Positions 37,563 through 46,833 of a DNA stretch of 64,000 nucleotides are shown one piece after another (the first letter of the stretch is position 1; every line of letters begins with the position of its first letter). The position numbers and the translations under genes were made by a program. The notes beneath the pieces are model-generated. The model saw only the letters and a list, made by a program, of their open reading frames with translations, ran no database searches and was not told where the DNA came from. Source of the stretch: Fidelibacterota bacterium (GTDB lineage Bacteria > Fidelibacterota > SORT01); contig JACZYG010000001.1 in assembly GCA_022571215.1 (NCBI GenBank), forward strand, positions 62,001-126,000, written 5' to 3'.

Positions 37563-38815
37563 TATTTTTCTTTGATCCTCTTAATCTTATTTTCTAATCT
37601 GAAGATTCTGTGCCGTAAAGCGGTCAGATCATTTTCACGCCGGTTTGACATCCTGCTCAGCGCCTCATTTGAATAGCGCAGCGCTGTTTCAAACTTTTTC
37701 GCTTTGTGTTCATAGAATTTTGCGAGCTCGACGTAGGGCGACAGATTGAAGATCTTCTCATTCGATACGAAATCTTTCCATATTCCGACAGCGTCCGCCC
37801 AACGTTTTTCTCTTTTATGTATCATTGATAACCGGATAAGAGAATCTCTCCGATAAGCGCCGTCTAATTTCGGCGAAGCTTTTTCCATACACGCCTGAGC
37901 CATTGTATAATCCCGCATCCGTTCAAAGTATCTCCCCATGCTGTACAAATCCAACGGCGCTATGGCATTATCGTTCAAGGGGTTATTAAAAAATTTATAC
38001 TCTTTGAAAAGTAAGCCCACCATTGATACCACATCTTTCTCATTGTGGTAAAATACCTTATAAAGAGGGTCCGCATCCCCGAATTTCACGTAATCAAAAT
38101 AGATGTCGGGAATTAATGCACTCGGAAGATCGTCCTCCGTTCTTTCAAATCCGAGCACTTCCTCTTCGAGGGTTCCAAGTCGGCAGTTTTCGAGGCTTAG
38201 CCCCCAGATTCTTCGAGCCGGATGAAGCAGATCCAAATCGTGCAATCTGTTGAAAACCGGATCAATACGGTTCATTATCATCCTTGTTTCAAGCAGCGGC
38301 AGGTCAAATGACCTGCCGTTAAATGTGACGATCAAATCGTAATCTTCGGCTTTCTCCGCTATCAATTGCAACATGGGAGATTCTTCTATATAGTCCCGCA
38401 TGAAATACTGTTCCACGATGTATTTATTCTCATAAAAAAAACCGATTCCTATCAGGAACGCCGATGTTCCCGTGCCGCCCGCTAAACCGGTCGTCTCCGT
38501 ATCCAAAAATAGAGTTTTCCTTAAATTAAAATTTATCTTTTGATCTCTGTTACCCAGAACTTGTAAATCCTTCCCTTCAATCTTCTCAAGTATGGATAGT
38601 GGAAAATTTCCATGTAGATGGTCAAGCTCATAGCTATGCCTGGCTACAAATATATCGCCATCCTTGGTCGGAATATATGTTCCGGTCACGTATTTGGAAA
38701 TATCACTGTTTGACAGCGTTTTTTGAACATTTTTTGGAGAGGAGTCGGTTTCAAATTTTGGCGAATTTATTTTTCGCTCTTTAAACTTTAATTCTAATCT
38801 GTCACGAATATCCAT
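37562..38815 (-). CDS. mrfB: MrfB/YprB-like 3'-5' exonuclease
   Basis: 417 residues, close to the 413 of B. subtilis YprB (MrfB), a metal-dependent exonuclease that repairs mitomycin C damage together with the helicase MrfA. The DEDD RNase H-like core is visible: FLDTETTGLAGGTGTSAFLI, VTFNGRSFDLPLLETRM and HNEKDVVSMVGLL. A TPR-like helical C-terminus (about 285-410) follows, as in YprB. The matching MrfA gene lies just upstream, separated by one membrane-protein gene, which supports the pairing. The ATG has no strong ribosome-binding site. It overlaps plsC at its stop. Confidence 0.88.
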   Translation of the reverse strand: MDIRDRLELKFKERKINSPKFETDSSPKNVQKTLSNSDISKYVTGTYIPTKDGDIFVARHSYELDHLHGNFPLSILEKIEGKDLQVLGNRDQKINFNLRKTLFLDTETTGLAGGTGTSAFLIGIGFFYENKYIVEQYFMRDYIEESPMLQLIAEKAEDYDLIVTFNGRSFDLPLLETRMIMNRIDPVFNRLHDLDLLHPARRIWGLSLENCRLGTLEEEVLGFERTEDDLPSALIPDIYFDYVKFGDADPLYKVFYHNEKDVVSMVGLLFKEYKFFNNPLNDNAIAPLDLYSMGRYFERMRDYTMAQACMEKASPKLDGAYRRDSLIRLSMIHKREKRWADAVGIWKDFVSNEKIFNLSPYVELAKFYEHKAKKFETALRYSNEALSRMSNRRENDLTALRHRIFRLENKIKRIKEK

Positions 38816-38830
38816 CGAACAATTTTCTGT

Positions 38831-39517
38831 CTATTGACCGGAAGAGGTCAGTGAAGCCATCATAAGAATTATGAATAAAAACAGTATAGGGAAAATAACA
38901 GCCGCGAATCCTCTGCGGAGACTGATATCGTAAACCTCGCGTAACCCCATCGCTTCCAACAAAATCGTAATGAAGGCGCCTATCATACTACCTACTACAG
39001 GGAAAATCCCAAGAATGGTCGCTCCGCTACTGTAACAAATTACCCTGAAAGTCGTCTCGTAATTAATTTTTTGAACTCCTAAAATCATTAGCGCAAGCTG
39101 TATAATTCCCGAACCCACAAATAAACCCAAAGGTATTATCAGTGGAGATAGAACTGTTATCATAAGGTTGAACCCCATCGAGGAGTCCGGAGATTGGCTT
39201 TCGGGTTCTATGAATCCCAAATATGTAAAAAGCATCTGCCACGCAAGATTGAGCCAGGTGCCTAACAGACCACTTATCAAGGCATAAATTATGGGAGTGG
39301 AGAATCCACCGGTTGTCGGAACTCTCTTAAAAAATTCCTTAGGCTTGGTCAGCGATAGAATCAACGTTCCGGTGAATGCGCCGACAAAACCCAGAGAAGA
39401 CCGCTGCTCCCATGGAATCGGTTCGAGAGGTAACTCAAATGGGGTTTTACAATGCGGGCAAATTCCCGATTTAATGTTCTTTATATCACCTTCACAATTT
39501 CCACATAAATATTCCAT
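38831..39517 (-). CDS. YIP1-family membrane protein with N-terminal zinc ribbon
   Basis: About 228 residues. An N-terminal zinc ribbon (CGNCEGDIKNIKSGICPHC, four cysteines) precedes a short linker (EPIPWEQRSS) and a YIP1-type membrane domain with about five helices from residue 45. Function of bacterial YIP1 proteins is poorly known; some relate to membrane organisation. The ATG at 39517 is preferred because GGAG lies seven bases upstream; a TTG three bases earlier is too close. It lies between the two mrf genes, 15 bases before mrfB and 33 after mrfA, so it is co-transcribed. Confidence 0.85.
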   Translation of the reverse strand: MEYLCGNCEGDIKNIKSGICPHCKTPFELPLEPIPWEQRSSLGFVGAFTGTLILSLTKPKEFFKRVPTTGGFSTPIIYALISGLLGTWLNLAWQMLFTYLGFIEPESQSPDSSMGFNLMITVLSPLIIPLGLFVGSGIIQLALMILGVQKINYETTFRVICYSSGATILGIFPVVGSMIGAFITILLEAMGLREVYDISLRRGFAAVIFPILFLFIILMMASLTSSGQ

Positions 39518-39550
39518 CAAATCACTCCAGATTACGTAACTGTTTATTTA

Positions 39551-41923
39551 TCATACCGAAATTAGCGCATTTAGCAAAGCTATGGAAGACTCTTTTCCTC
39601 TGATTCCGATCTCCCCGACCGGACCTACACAGGATGGACATCCGTCAAGACAAGAACAATTTTCTATATGACGTTTGGATTTTGTCAAAAGCCCGCTATG
39701 TTCCTTGAACAGAACAGGGCTAAACCCGATGCCTCCGGGATAATTGTCATAAAGGTAAATCGCCGGTTCGAAAACATCTATTGAATCTAATTTCAGCGCC
39801 TTGTTATCCTCTCCCTTACCCTTAACGCGATATTCCCCCGCCCCTCTTTTCACGAACCATTCGCAAGACCTGTCTCCTACACTGACGCCTATATCCTGGG
39901 TGTCGCACATCAACACAAAAGACGCTATATTCTGAGTTACATTAGCTATACCCATTATACCATCAATCAGCTCCGCTCGTGTGAAATCGAGAGAATCTGT
40001 CAGTTCTTCCTTAATAGCAAACCAGTAACCTGTGGTCTGCATCGTCCTTTCAGGCAGATCTAAATCCTCTTCCCCTAAGTTTTCACCCGTATAAAACTTT
40101 ATTTTCTTGAACCCGACAGTCTCTATAGATATTTCTATCTCCCCGTGCTCCACAGGAGATGCCCCGTACATGGCAATATCAAAAGTTCCTAAAACTTTCA
40201 CTTCCGAATTCGTTCTCGCCACGGTAAAATAATCTGAATCGTCCTGACTCACAAAGGCTTTACCTTTTTCCAGATCGAGTTTGTCTACAATGTACTTGCT
40301 GCCTTCAAGCAAATATATAGCGTTCTTATGAACGGTTCTGAAGGCTGAGTCGTAATCAACTTCAGCTATTACCTTGTTCCCGTCGGAACTGTTGAGTACC
40401 AATATATTATGAGAACCTATATTTCTAAGGCTTATATTCTCCGCCGGGTATTTATCCTGAATGTAATGATAACTATTTCCGGATCTGTGCAGCACACCTT
40501 TTTCTTCAAGATACTCGAGGATTTCCCCAATATTTTCATTACCGAATTTTTCGTCCGATTTTATCGGCAGCTCGAACGCGGCGCTGATAAGGTGATCAAC
40601 GAGTATGTGTAAATTATCCGGATTTATCAAGCCGTGCTCAGGAGACCTGCCGAAAAAATAATCGGGGAAATTGACTATAAACTGATCTACCGGACGACTT
40701 TTTGCCACGAGGATCGCGACTGAGCCGGACCCCCTCCTGCCTACCCTTCCTACTTGCTGCCAGGTACTTGCCACGGAACCCGGGTATCCAGCCATGATAC
40801 AAGCATCCAATCCGCCAATATCTATACCCAGCTCCAATGCGTTGGTCGCAATGACCCCGGTAATAGACCCATCACGCAGTCCAATTTCTATCGTTCTTCT
40901 GACGTTAGGAAGATAGCCCCCTCTATACCCTTTGATAAAATCATCCGGTTTATTCAGACCTCTGAAATCTTCCCGTAAATACTTTAGAATAATCTCTACA
41001 TTCATTCTGCTCGTTGCGAATACTAAGGTTTGAATCATATTTTGCAGAAAAAATCTAGCTATAGTCCGCGCAACCCGTAAATAATTCGCCCTCAATCCCA
41101 ATTCGGAATTAACTATCGGCGGATTTATAAATATCACTTCCTTTCGATGCGTGGGAGCTCCACTGTTGTTTACAAGTTCGACTCTATTCCCGATAAGCTC
41201 GGACGCTAATTCTTCAGGATTGGCTATCGTCGCCGATGTGCAGATAAACTGTGGCGCCGAAGCATAAAATTCACATATGCGTTTTAAGCGTCGCAAGAGA
41301 TTCGCAAAGTGACTGCCGAAGACACCCCGATATACGTGCATTTCATCGATCACTATATATTTCAGTCTCGACAAATAAGATGCCCAACGCGTATGATGAG
41401 GAAGTATGCCGATATGAAGCATATCAGGATTCGTAATTAAAATATTCACCCGCTTGCGAATTGAACTTCTTCTATCCGCCGATGTATCTCCATCATACGT
41501 ATAAGCTTCAATGTTTTTCTCAAGCGAAAGCTGCCATCGTTCAAGTTCCGCCAGCTGATCCTGAGCCAGAGCTTTGGTCGGGAACAGATATAAAGCACTC
41601 CCATTTCCTGTAATTATTTCATTCAGAACAGGTAAATTATAACACTCTGTTTTGCCTGAGGCAGTTGGTGTGACAATTACAACGTTCTTTCCGGCGAAAG
41701 TATGATTTATCGATTCCACCTGATGGGAATAAAGTTTTTCAATGCCCCGCTCCGTCAAGGCTTCAACGATTTTACCGCTTAGTTCTTTAGGAGTAGCGGC
41801 ATATTCAGCTTCATTAGCGGGGATCGTCTTTCTGACCGTGATAAGCTCGTTGTTCTTCGGGTCATCAATCCATTGAGAAATTATGTCGCTTACCGCGTCT
41901 ATAGTAGATTTTTCATTGCCCAA
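39551..41923 (-). CDS. mrfA: MrfA/YprA-like DEAD/DEAH-box helicase with DUF1998
   Basis: Superfamily 2 DNA helicase, 790 residues. Walker A is TPTASGKTECYN near residue 85, Walker B VIDEMHVYRG, and helicase C ends in QQVGRVGRRGSGS. The C-terminal DUF1998 domain has the four-cysteine cluster CSCLDGCPSC plus an upstream Cys, conserved in MrfA. MrfA and MrfB together remove mitomycin-type lesions independently of UvrABC in B. subtilis. TTG start without a strong ribosome-binding site, immediately after the glycosyltransferase stop, so coupled. Domain order is standard for the family. Confidence 0.92.
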   Translation of the reverse strand: MGNEKSTIDAVSDIISQWIDDPKNNELITVRKTIPANEAEYAATPKELSGKIVEALTERGIEKLYSHQVESINHTFAGKNVVIVTPTASGKTECYNLPVLNEIITGNGSALYLFPTKALAQDQLAELERWQLSLEKNIEAYTYDGDTSADRRSSIRKRVNILITNPDMLHIGILPHHTRWASYLSRLKYIVIDEMHVYRGVFGSHFANLLRRLKRICEFYASAPQFICTSATIANPEELASELIGNRVELVNNSGAPTHRKEVIFINPPIVNSELGLRANYLRVARTIARFFLQNMIQTLVFATSRMNVEIILKYLREDFRGLNKPDDFIKGYRGGYLPNVRRTIEIGLRDGSITGVIATNALELGIDIGGLDACIMAGYPGSVASTWQQVGRVGRRGSGSVAILVAKSRPVDQFIVNFPDYFFGRSPEHGLINPDNLHILVDHLISAAFELPIKSDEKFGNENIGEILEYLEEKGVLHRSGNSYHYIQDKYPAENISLRNIGSHNILVLNSSDGNKVIAEVDYDSAFRTVHKNAIYLLEGSKYIVDKLDLEKGKAFVSQDDSDYFTVARTNSEVKVLGTFDIAMYGASPVEHGEIEISIETVGFKKIKFYTGENLGEEDLDLPERTMQTTGYWFAIKEELTDSLDFTRAELIDGIMGIANVTQNIASFVLMCDTQDIGVSVGDRSCEWFVKRGAGEYRVKGKGEDNKALKLDSIDVFEPAIYLYDNYPGGIGFSPVLFKEHSGLLTKSKRHIENCSCLDGCPSCVGPVGEIGIRGKESSIALLNALISV

Positions 41924-41925
41924 GA

Positions 41926-42819
41926 TTAACCGACCCTAAGCAGAGTAATGAATTTATTTAGGATAATCCTTGGAAGCACGGTCAAGAACAGAATAAGCCC
42001 CATTATCTGGTTCATGATCCTTTGTGATGGTTTGCGAAAATGTTTTTGAAAATATAGATAAAATCCAGCATGCGACCGTAATATCATTCTTGAGCGTACA
42101 AATTTTACGCTCCCGCCCAACACATGCTCAACGGTCGCATCAGGGTTAAACATAATCTTCCAGCCCGCGCCTTTTATCCTCTTACACCAATCGACATCGT
42201 TGAAGAACATTACGAATTGCTCATCCATTAATCCGACCTGGTTTAACACTTCTCTTTTTAAAAGCACGCACGCGCTCATCGGTTGATCTACCTCCCTTCG
42301 TGACGCATGGTCAAAATCGCCCATCTTCCATGCGTTAAAGGTTCTGCTCTTGCTAAAAAGCATTGTCAGACCCAATGCTTCATATATCACGCTTAAGTAA
42401 TTTGGGAATCTTCTGCAAGATGGCTGTATCGAACCGTCCGGAAATAGAAATTGAGGAGCGACCATTCCTAAGGAGGGTTCCTCGTTTAATGTATCCAACA
42501 TAACCTTTAAACTGTTTTGACGGAGGTTTACGTCAGGATGAAGCAATAGAAGACAGTTGCCCGAACTGTTTTTCATTCCCTGATTATTTGCGGGCGCATA
42601 TCCGCTGTTCAGATTGTTGGCTGTTATACGAACAGAGATATTTTCAGGAAGTTCTGATTCGGAAAATTTTCTTATTATTTCAAGACTGTTATCATCGGAT
42701 TTATTATCGATAAGAACTAATTCAGCTTTTCGATCGCCCAATTCTAATACTACGGAACGAAGGCATTCGGATATATACTTAGAAGAATTATATGTAATTA
42801 TTACAACAGAGAGGTCCAT
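41926..42819 (-). CDS. Family 2 glycosyltransferase
   Basis: 297-residue inverting GT-A glycosyltransferase. It has the N-terminal VVIITYNSSKYISECLRSV, the metal-binding LLHPDVNL position and a FNDVDWCKRIKGAGW motif typical of rhamnosyl- or related transferases. A C-terminal hydrophobic helix (about 272-292) may anchor it to the membrane. Acceptor unknown; probably cell-surface glycan. The ATG overlaps the stop of the upstream peptidase gene. No other polysaccharide genes are nearby. Confidence 0.9.
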   Translation of the reverse strand: MDLSVVIITYNSSKYISECLRSVVLELGDRKAELVLIDNKSDDNSLEIIRKFSESELPENISVRITANNLNSGYAPANNQGMKNSSGNCLLLLHPDVNLRQNSLKVMLDTLNEEPSLGMVAPQFLFPDGSIQPSCRRFPNYLSVIYEALGLTMLFSKSRTFNAWKMGDFDHASRREVDQPMSACVLLKREVLNQVGLMDEQFVMFFNDVDWCKRIKGAGWKIMFNPDATVEHVLGGSVKFVRSRMILRSHAGFYLYFQKHFRKPSQRIMNQIMGLILFLTVLPRIILNKFITLLRVG

Positions 42820-43886
42820 CAGCCTATAGAGATGAACTCCTTAGAGGAACCGGTGAGATTAATACTTTTCTCATCGGTAAGTAAAATATTATCTTCGATC
42901 CGCACGCCTCCAAAATCCGGAATATATATTCCCGGCTCTATGGTTATTATCATTCCTGCAAGCAGCGCTTCGTTATTCGCCTCTGACACTCGAGGCCAGG
43001 AATGAACGCTTAGACCGAGTCCATGACCCAACGCGTGACCGAAATATTCGCCGAATTGGAGTTTGCTTATATGAGTCCGCGCCACAGCATCCAATTCAGC
43101 TCCTGTAATCCCGTCTACTGATGCATCTATCGCCGCCTCTTGAGCGCCGAGCACAGCGTCATAAATCTCCAGTTGTTTATCATTCGGTTCTCCGACAACC
43201 AAACTGCGGGTCATATCTCCGGCATATCCGTTTACGGTAGCCCCGAAATCAAGCACAAGAAGGTCTCCGTTATCAATAGATTTTGATGTAGAAATCCCAT
43301 GTGGCAGAGCAGAACGCCATCCGCTTGCCACTATAGGTTCAAACGGGTCTTTTTCAGAACCCTTCAATTTCGATTGATAAGTTATCTCTGCCGACAATTC
43401 ATTTTCTGTCATCCCCGGCTTGATCAATTCGATGATGTGCAGAAATACTTCGTCAATTATTTTGCATGCAGCAGATACGTTTTCGATTTCCGTCTCATCT
43501 TTAATGGCAGCGACACGTTCCACCACAAGATTCGTTTTGATCCATTCAACGTTTGGAAAATTATTTTCAAGCACAGTTAATTGTGTCACAGACAAATGAT
43601 CAGCCTCGAAACCGATTCTACCCCCCCTTGCGAGCAAATCGATTGATTTTAAGCATTTGAGCATATCTTTATCGACAATATGCTCATACTCTTTCACTTC
43701 ACTTTTTATCTGCTCCTGATAACGGAAGTCAGTCATAAAGTAAGAAACTTCTTCCGAAAGAATTGCATTGCCTGCCGATCCGCTGAAACCGGTAGCATAT
43801 CTGATATTCTTGTTGTTTGTCAGGTAAATCGAGTCGACATCAAATTGATGAAGATTTTCTAAAATATTCTCTTTGCGTTTTTTAAT
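42819..43886 (-). CDS. M24 aminopeptidase (Xaa-Pro type) with putative ATT start
   Basis: Metal-dependent aminopeptidase of about 355 residues. Metal ligands are intact: DFGATVNGYAGD (two Asp), GHALGHGLG, TIEPGIY and GVRIEDN. The first ATG (43736) falls inside the conserved N-terminal creatinase-like domain. Upstream in frame lie NNKNIRYATGFSGSAGNA and FMTDFRY, both family hallmarks, so translation must begin further up. No ATG, GTG or TTG is available there. An ATT at 43886 has AGGAG five bases upstream, while a CTG three bases earlier is too close to it. I therefore place the start at 43886. The ribosome-binding site overlaps the stop of the TPR gene. Confidence 0.85.
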   Translation of the reverse strand: MKKRKENILENLHQFDVDSIYLTNNKNIRYATGFSGSAGNAILSEEVSYFMTDFRYQEQIKSEVKEYEHIVDKDMLKCLKSIDLLARGGRIGFEADHLSVTQLTVLENNFPNVEWIKTNLVVERVAAIKDETEIENVSAACKIIDEVFLHIIELIKPGMTENELSAEITYQSKLKGSEKDPFEPIVASGWRSALPHGISTSKSIDNGDLLVLDFGATVNGYAGDMTRSLVVGEPNDKQLEIYDAVLGAQEAAIDASVDGITGAELDAVARTHISKLQFGEYFGHALGHGLGLSVHSWPRVSEANNEALLAGMIITIEPGIYIPDFGGVRIEDNILLTDEKSINLTGSSKEFISIG

Positions 43887-43894
43887 CAGTTCTC

Positions 43895-46810
43895 CTATTT
43901 GTTCCTTGCTTCTATCTTTACCTTTATCTCCTCACGCATTGACGCAACTCTTTCCAAGTTCTCGCCTTTTTTCTCGAGAAAATCCAACACTGAAAGCGCC
44001 TCATTGAATTGTGATTGGCTAATATAAATATCGGCCAGAGTAAAAGTGGCAAGATCGCTATTTAGTTTGACACCTCCTGTTATATCAGGAGCATCCGCGT
44101 TTGCTTCGTTGATCTCCTGCTCATCTACCGGTGCCGCGACTTCATCAAATATGTTTTTTAACTCCCTGTCAATATCAGTTGACACCGATTCACCATCTTT
44201 AGAATCGCCCCCTCCCTTTTTTTCAACCGTACTCTCTACAAAATTATCCCACTTTTCCTCAGATTCGTTCTCCTCCGTATTCCGTAATGCTTTTGTCTCC
44301 TCTTCTGATTCCCCTGAAAAGGGTACTGGTTTCGGTTCCGTTAACGTGTCGGGTGGGTTTTCGTCCTCTACTTGATGCTCATTTTGATCTTGTTCATCTT
44401 GAGGAGTTTTCTTATCAAGAAACCATGCTTGAAGAGGTGAAACATCCTCCTCATCATCTATTTGCGCGAGGCTGTATATGTCGTCGATCCCTTCCTGAAT
44501 ATCCTCTTCCTCTTCGACTGTTACTCCGGAATCCGATTCCTCCGGCAGTTCCATTGTATCTACCTCACCTGATGTCTCATCTCCTGATAACAATCCCTCA
44601 AATGTATTTTTATGGCTTTCATTTGCATCACTCTCCCCCTTTGTCATAGACTCAGGTGTGGCATCTTTTTCAACCCACGATTCATAGTCGGAGGGTGTAT
44701 CATGCAGTCCCTTATCTGTTTCTTCAACTGAATCAATTGGCATATTATGATCATCCGCAGCTGATTCATCATCCTCAGATTGTTCATTTGAATCATTCTC
44801 CCCTGCGAAAACCTTATCTTCCGTAGCTGTTGCATCCACTTCCGAATCCAAAGGAAGGTCTAAAGACTCTACCCCTTCATCAACGTTATCATTTTTATCT
44901 TCTTCAATCTCTTCTTCATCGGTCTTTGCCTCTTCTTCAATATCGAGATCTTCCTCAGGTACAGCTACGCTCTCCGCATATTCTTTAACATCTGACAAAG
45001 TCTCCTTAGAAAAAGGCGGCATTTCAAACGCGCGCTTATCCCTGTCAACCACTAAGTTTTCTAATTCAGAATCAGTTTCATCGTCAGATTCTGCTAAACT
45101 CTCGGACTCAATTTCATTGATTTCTTTCTCTGAAGTCATTTCTTCTGAAGATTCTGCTCTATCCGATGATTCTCCTTCATCCGAATCTGCCATAATCTCA
45201 GAATCCAACTCCTTCTCATTTTCTTCAGAAGACTCCTCCGATAAAGTTTCCTCACTCTTTTCATCACTATCTTTTTCTTCAACCTGCTCTGTCTCTTCGG
45301 TAATAGCCTCTTCGGTCTCGGTCTCTTCGTCACCCTTTCCGGAATCTTCTTCCGGAGCTATTTCCTCAGAAACGGTTTCCGAACCATCCGCGTCTGACGA
45401 ATCCTCTTCGGAAGACTCCTCCGATAAAGTTTCCTCGCCCTTTTCATCACTATCGTCTTCTTCAACCTGTTCCGTTTCTTCGGTAATAGCCTCTTCGGTC
45501 TCGGTTTCGTCGTCACCGTTTCCGGAATCCTCTTCCGTAGCTATATCCTCGGAAATGGTATCCGAGCCATCAGCGTCTGACGAATCCTCTTCAGAAGACT
45601 CCTCTGATAAAATTTCCTCACTCTTTTCATCACTATCGTCTTCTTCAACTTGTTCTGCCTCTTCAGTAGAAGCCTCTTTGGTCTCGGTCTCTTCGTCGCC
45701 GTTTCCGGAATCTTCTTCGGAAGCCTCCTCCGATGAAATTTCTTCACTCTTTGCATCACTATCGTCTTCTTCAACTTGTTCTGCCTCTTCAGTAGAAGCC
45801 TCTTTGGTCTCGGTCTCTTCGTCGCCCTTTCCGGAATCCTCTTCCGGAGTTATTTCCTCGGAAACGGTATCCGAACCATCAGCGTCTGTCGAATCCTCTT
45901 CGGAAGGCTCCCCGTCATCTTCGGAGGTTTCCCCCGAAGTTTCACCGATTCCGAATGCGTCAACCGCCGTAGATTCTGATTTTTCTATGTCTGATACATC
46001 TTCTTCTGATTCCGCTTCTACTCCCTCAACTTTGCCTTCATCCGCCGACTCTATAGATTCAGTTTCTGCCCGCTCCTCACTGTCTTCTTCTTTGTCAGAA
46101 TCGGATTCCACTACAAACGGGTCTCCCCCTTCTTCGGATTCTTTAGCTTCAATGCTTTTCTCGGAAACTTCCGTCTCTTTGTTCTCTTCTTCTGTTTCGG
46201 TATCATCTTTTACGTCATCGGGCGGTATATCCAAATTCGCGCTGCCATTGACATCAGGCGTTGGGGATGGTTCATCAACCGTGCTGTCGGCATCTTCTTC
46301 CGTTTTGGCTGTGGACTCATCAGCGCCGGATGAGCTGGTAGAATCTTCTACCGGTGAAATTTGGAATTTATTTTGTATTCGCTCGGCAAGGTCTGATTTT
46401 GAGGCATCTGCTTTTTCTTTGCCTTCAAGTTCAGCCGCAGATTTTTTATCCATTGGATTTACAAGGTTTAAAAGACGGTATATCGCCGTTACTTCGGTTT
46501 CATCTCCATCATCTTTACAAATGGTAACGAGCCGATGATACGCCGCTACATATGTCGGATCAATCTGAATTGTTTCTTCGTAATGACTTTTAGCCTTATC
46601 GTTATTTCCTTCTTTAAAGGCTATCTCCCCCATTAAAAATATAACTGTCGCATTATTGGGGTTTGATTCAAGAAACTCTGACAAAATCAAATGCGCGCCT
46701 TCGAGGTTATCCGCAGAAATATATTTTTCAGCAAGCCTCAAACCGAGAACTGTGTTTAGATTTTCATCGAGATATTTTTCCAGAAATACTTGATCATCCT
46801 GAAAACTCAT
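43895..46810 (-). CDS. Large acidic TPR protein with internal repeats
   Basis: 971 residues. The N-terminal 150 hold tetratricopeptide repeats (ALFLMGEIAFKEG-like units). Residues about 150-870 are extremely rich in Glu, Asp and Ser with almost no hydrophobics, so probably disordered. The C-terminal 40 form another TPR-like hairpin (ADIYISQSQFNEALSVLDFL). Within the acidic part, four units of a 61-residue repeat (one shortened to 42) occupy 45224-45898. Similar 'TPR plus acidic spacer' proteins exist in FCB genomes; function unknown. The ATG has GGAG five bases upstream. The opposite strand carries a long Ser-rich open frame that is only a by-product of this composition. Confidence 0.85.
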   Translation of the reverse strand: MSFQDDQVFLEKYLDENLNTVLGLRLAEKYISADNLEGAHLILSEFLESNPNNATVIFLMGEIAFKEGNNDKAKSHYEETIQIDPTYVAAYHRLVTICKDDGDETEVTAIYRLLNLVNPMDKKSAAELEGKEKADASKSDLAERIQNKFQISPVEDSTSSSGADESTAKTEEDADSTVDEPSPTPDVNGSANLDIPPDDVKDDTETEEENKETEVSEKSIEAKESEEGGDPFVVESDSDKEEDSEERAETESIESADEGKVEGVEAESEEDVSDIEKSESTAVDAFGIGETSGETSEDDGEPSEEDSTDADGSDTVSEEITPEEDSGKGDEETETKEASTEEAEQVEEDDSDAKSEEISSEEASEEDSGNGDEETETKEASTEEAEQVEEDDSDEKSEEILSEESSEEDSSDADGSDTISEDIATEEDSGNGDDETETEEAITEETEQVEEDDSDEKGEETLSEESSEEDSSDADGSETVSEEIAPEEDSGKGDEETETEEAITEETEQVEEKDSDEKSEETLSEESSEENEKELDSEIMADSDEGESSDRAESSEEMTSEKEINEIESESLAESDDETDSELENLVVDRDKRAFEMPPFSKETLSDVKEYAESVAVPEEDLDIEEEAKTDEEEIEEDKNDNVDEGVESLDLPLDSEVDATATEDKVFAGENDSNEQSEDDESAADDHNMPIDSVEETDKGLHDTPSDYESWVEKDATPESMTKGESDANESHKNTFEGLLSGDETSGEVDTMELPEESDSGVTVEEEEDIQEGIDDIYSLAQIDDEEDVSPLQAWFLDKKTPQDEQDQNEHQVEDENPPDTLTEPKPVPFSGESEEETKALRNTEENESEEKWDNFVESTVEKKGGGDSKDGESVSTDIDRELKNIFDEVAAPVDEQEINEANADAPDITGGVKLNSDLATFTLADIYISQSQFNEALSVLDFLEKKGENLERVASMREEIKVKIEARNK
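45224..45898 (-). repeat. In-frame tandem repeats of about 183 bp within the acidic TPR gene
   Basis: Three full units of 61 codons and one of 42 codons, the latter missing the DADGSD-TEE part, lie head to tail. They share DSDADGSD, EEDSGKGDEETET, EEAEQVEEDDSD and SEESSEE segments, with few substitutions. The near-identity implies recent duplication and possible length variation between strains. Confidence 0.75.
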
Positions 46811-46833
46811 TTGCTCTCCGTAATTTTATATAA

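Noticed and set aside
45117-46538. Long Ser-rich open frame on the plus strand
   Set aside because: It is the antisense of the acidic repeat region of the TPR protein; Glu/Asp codons read backwards give Ser-rich sequence with no stop.
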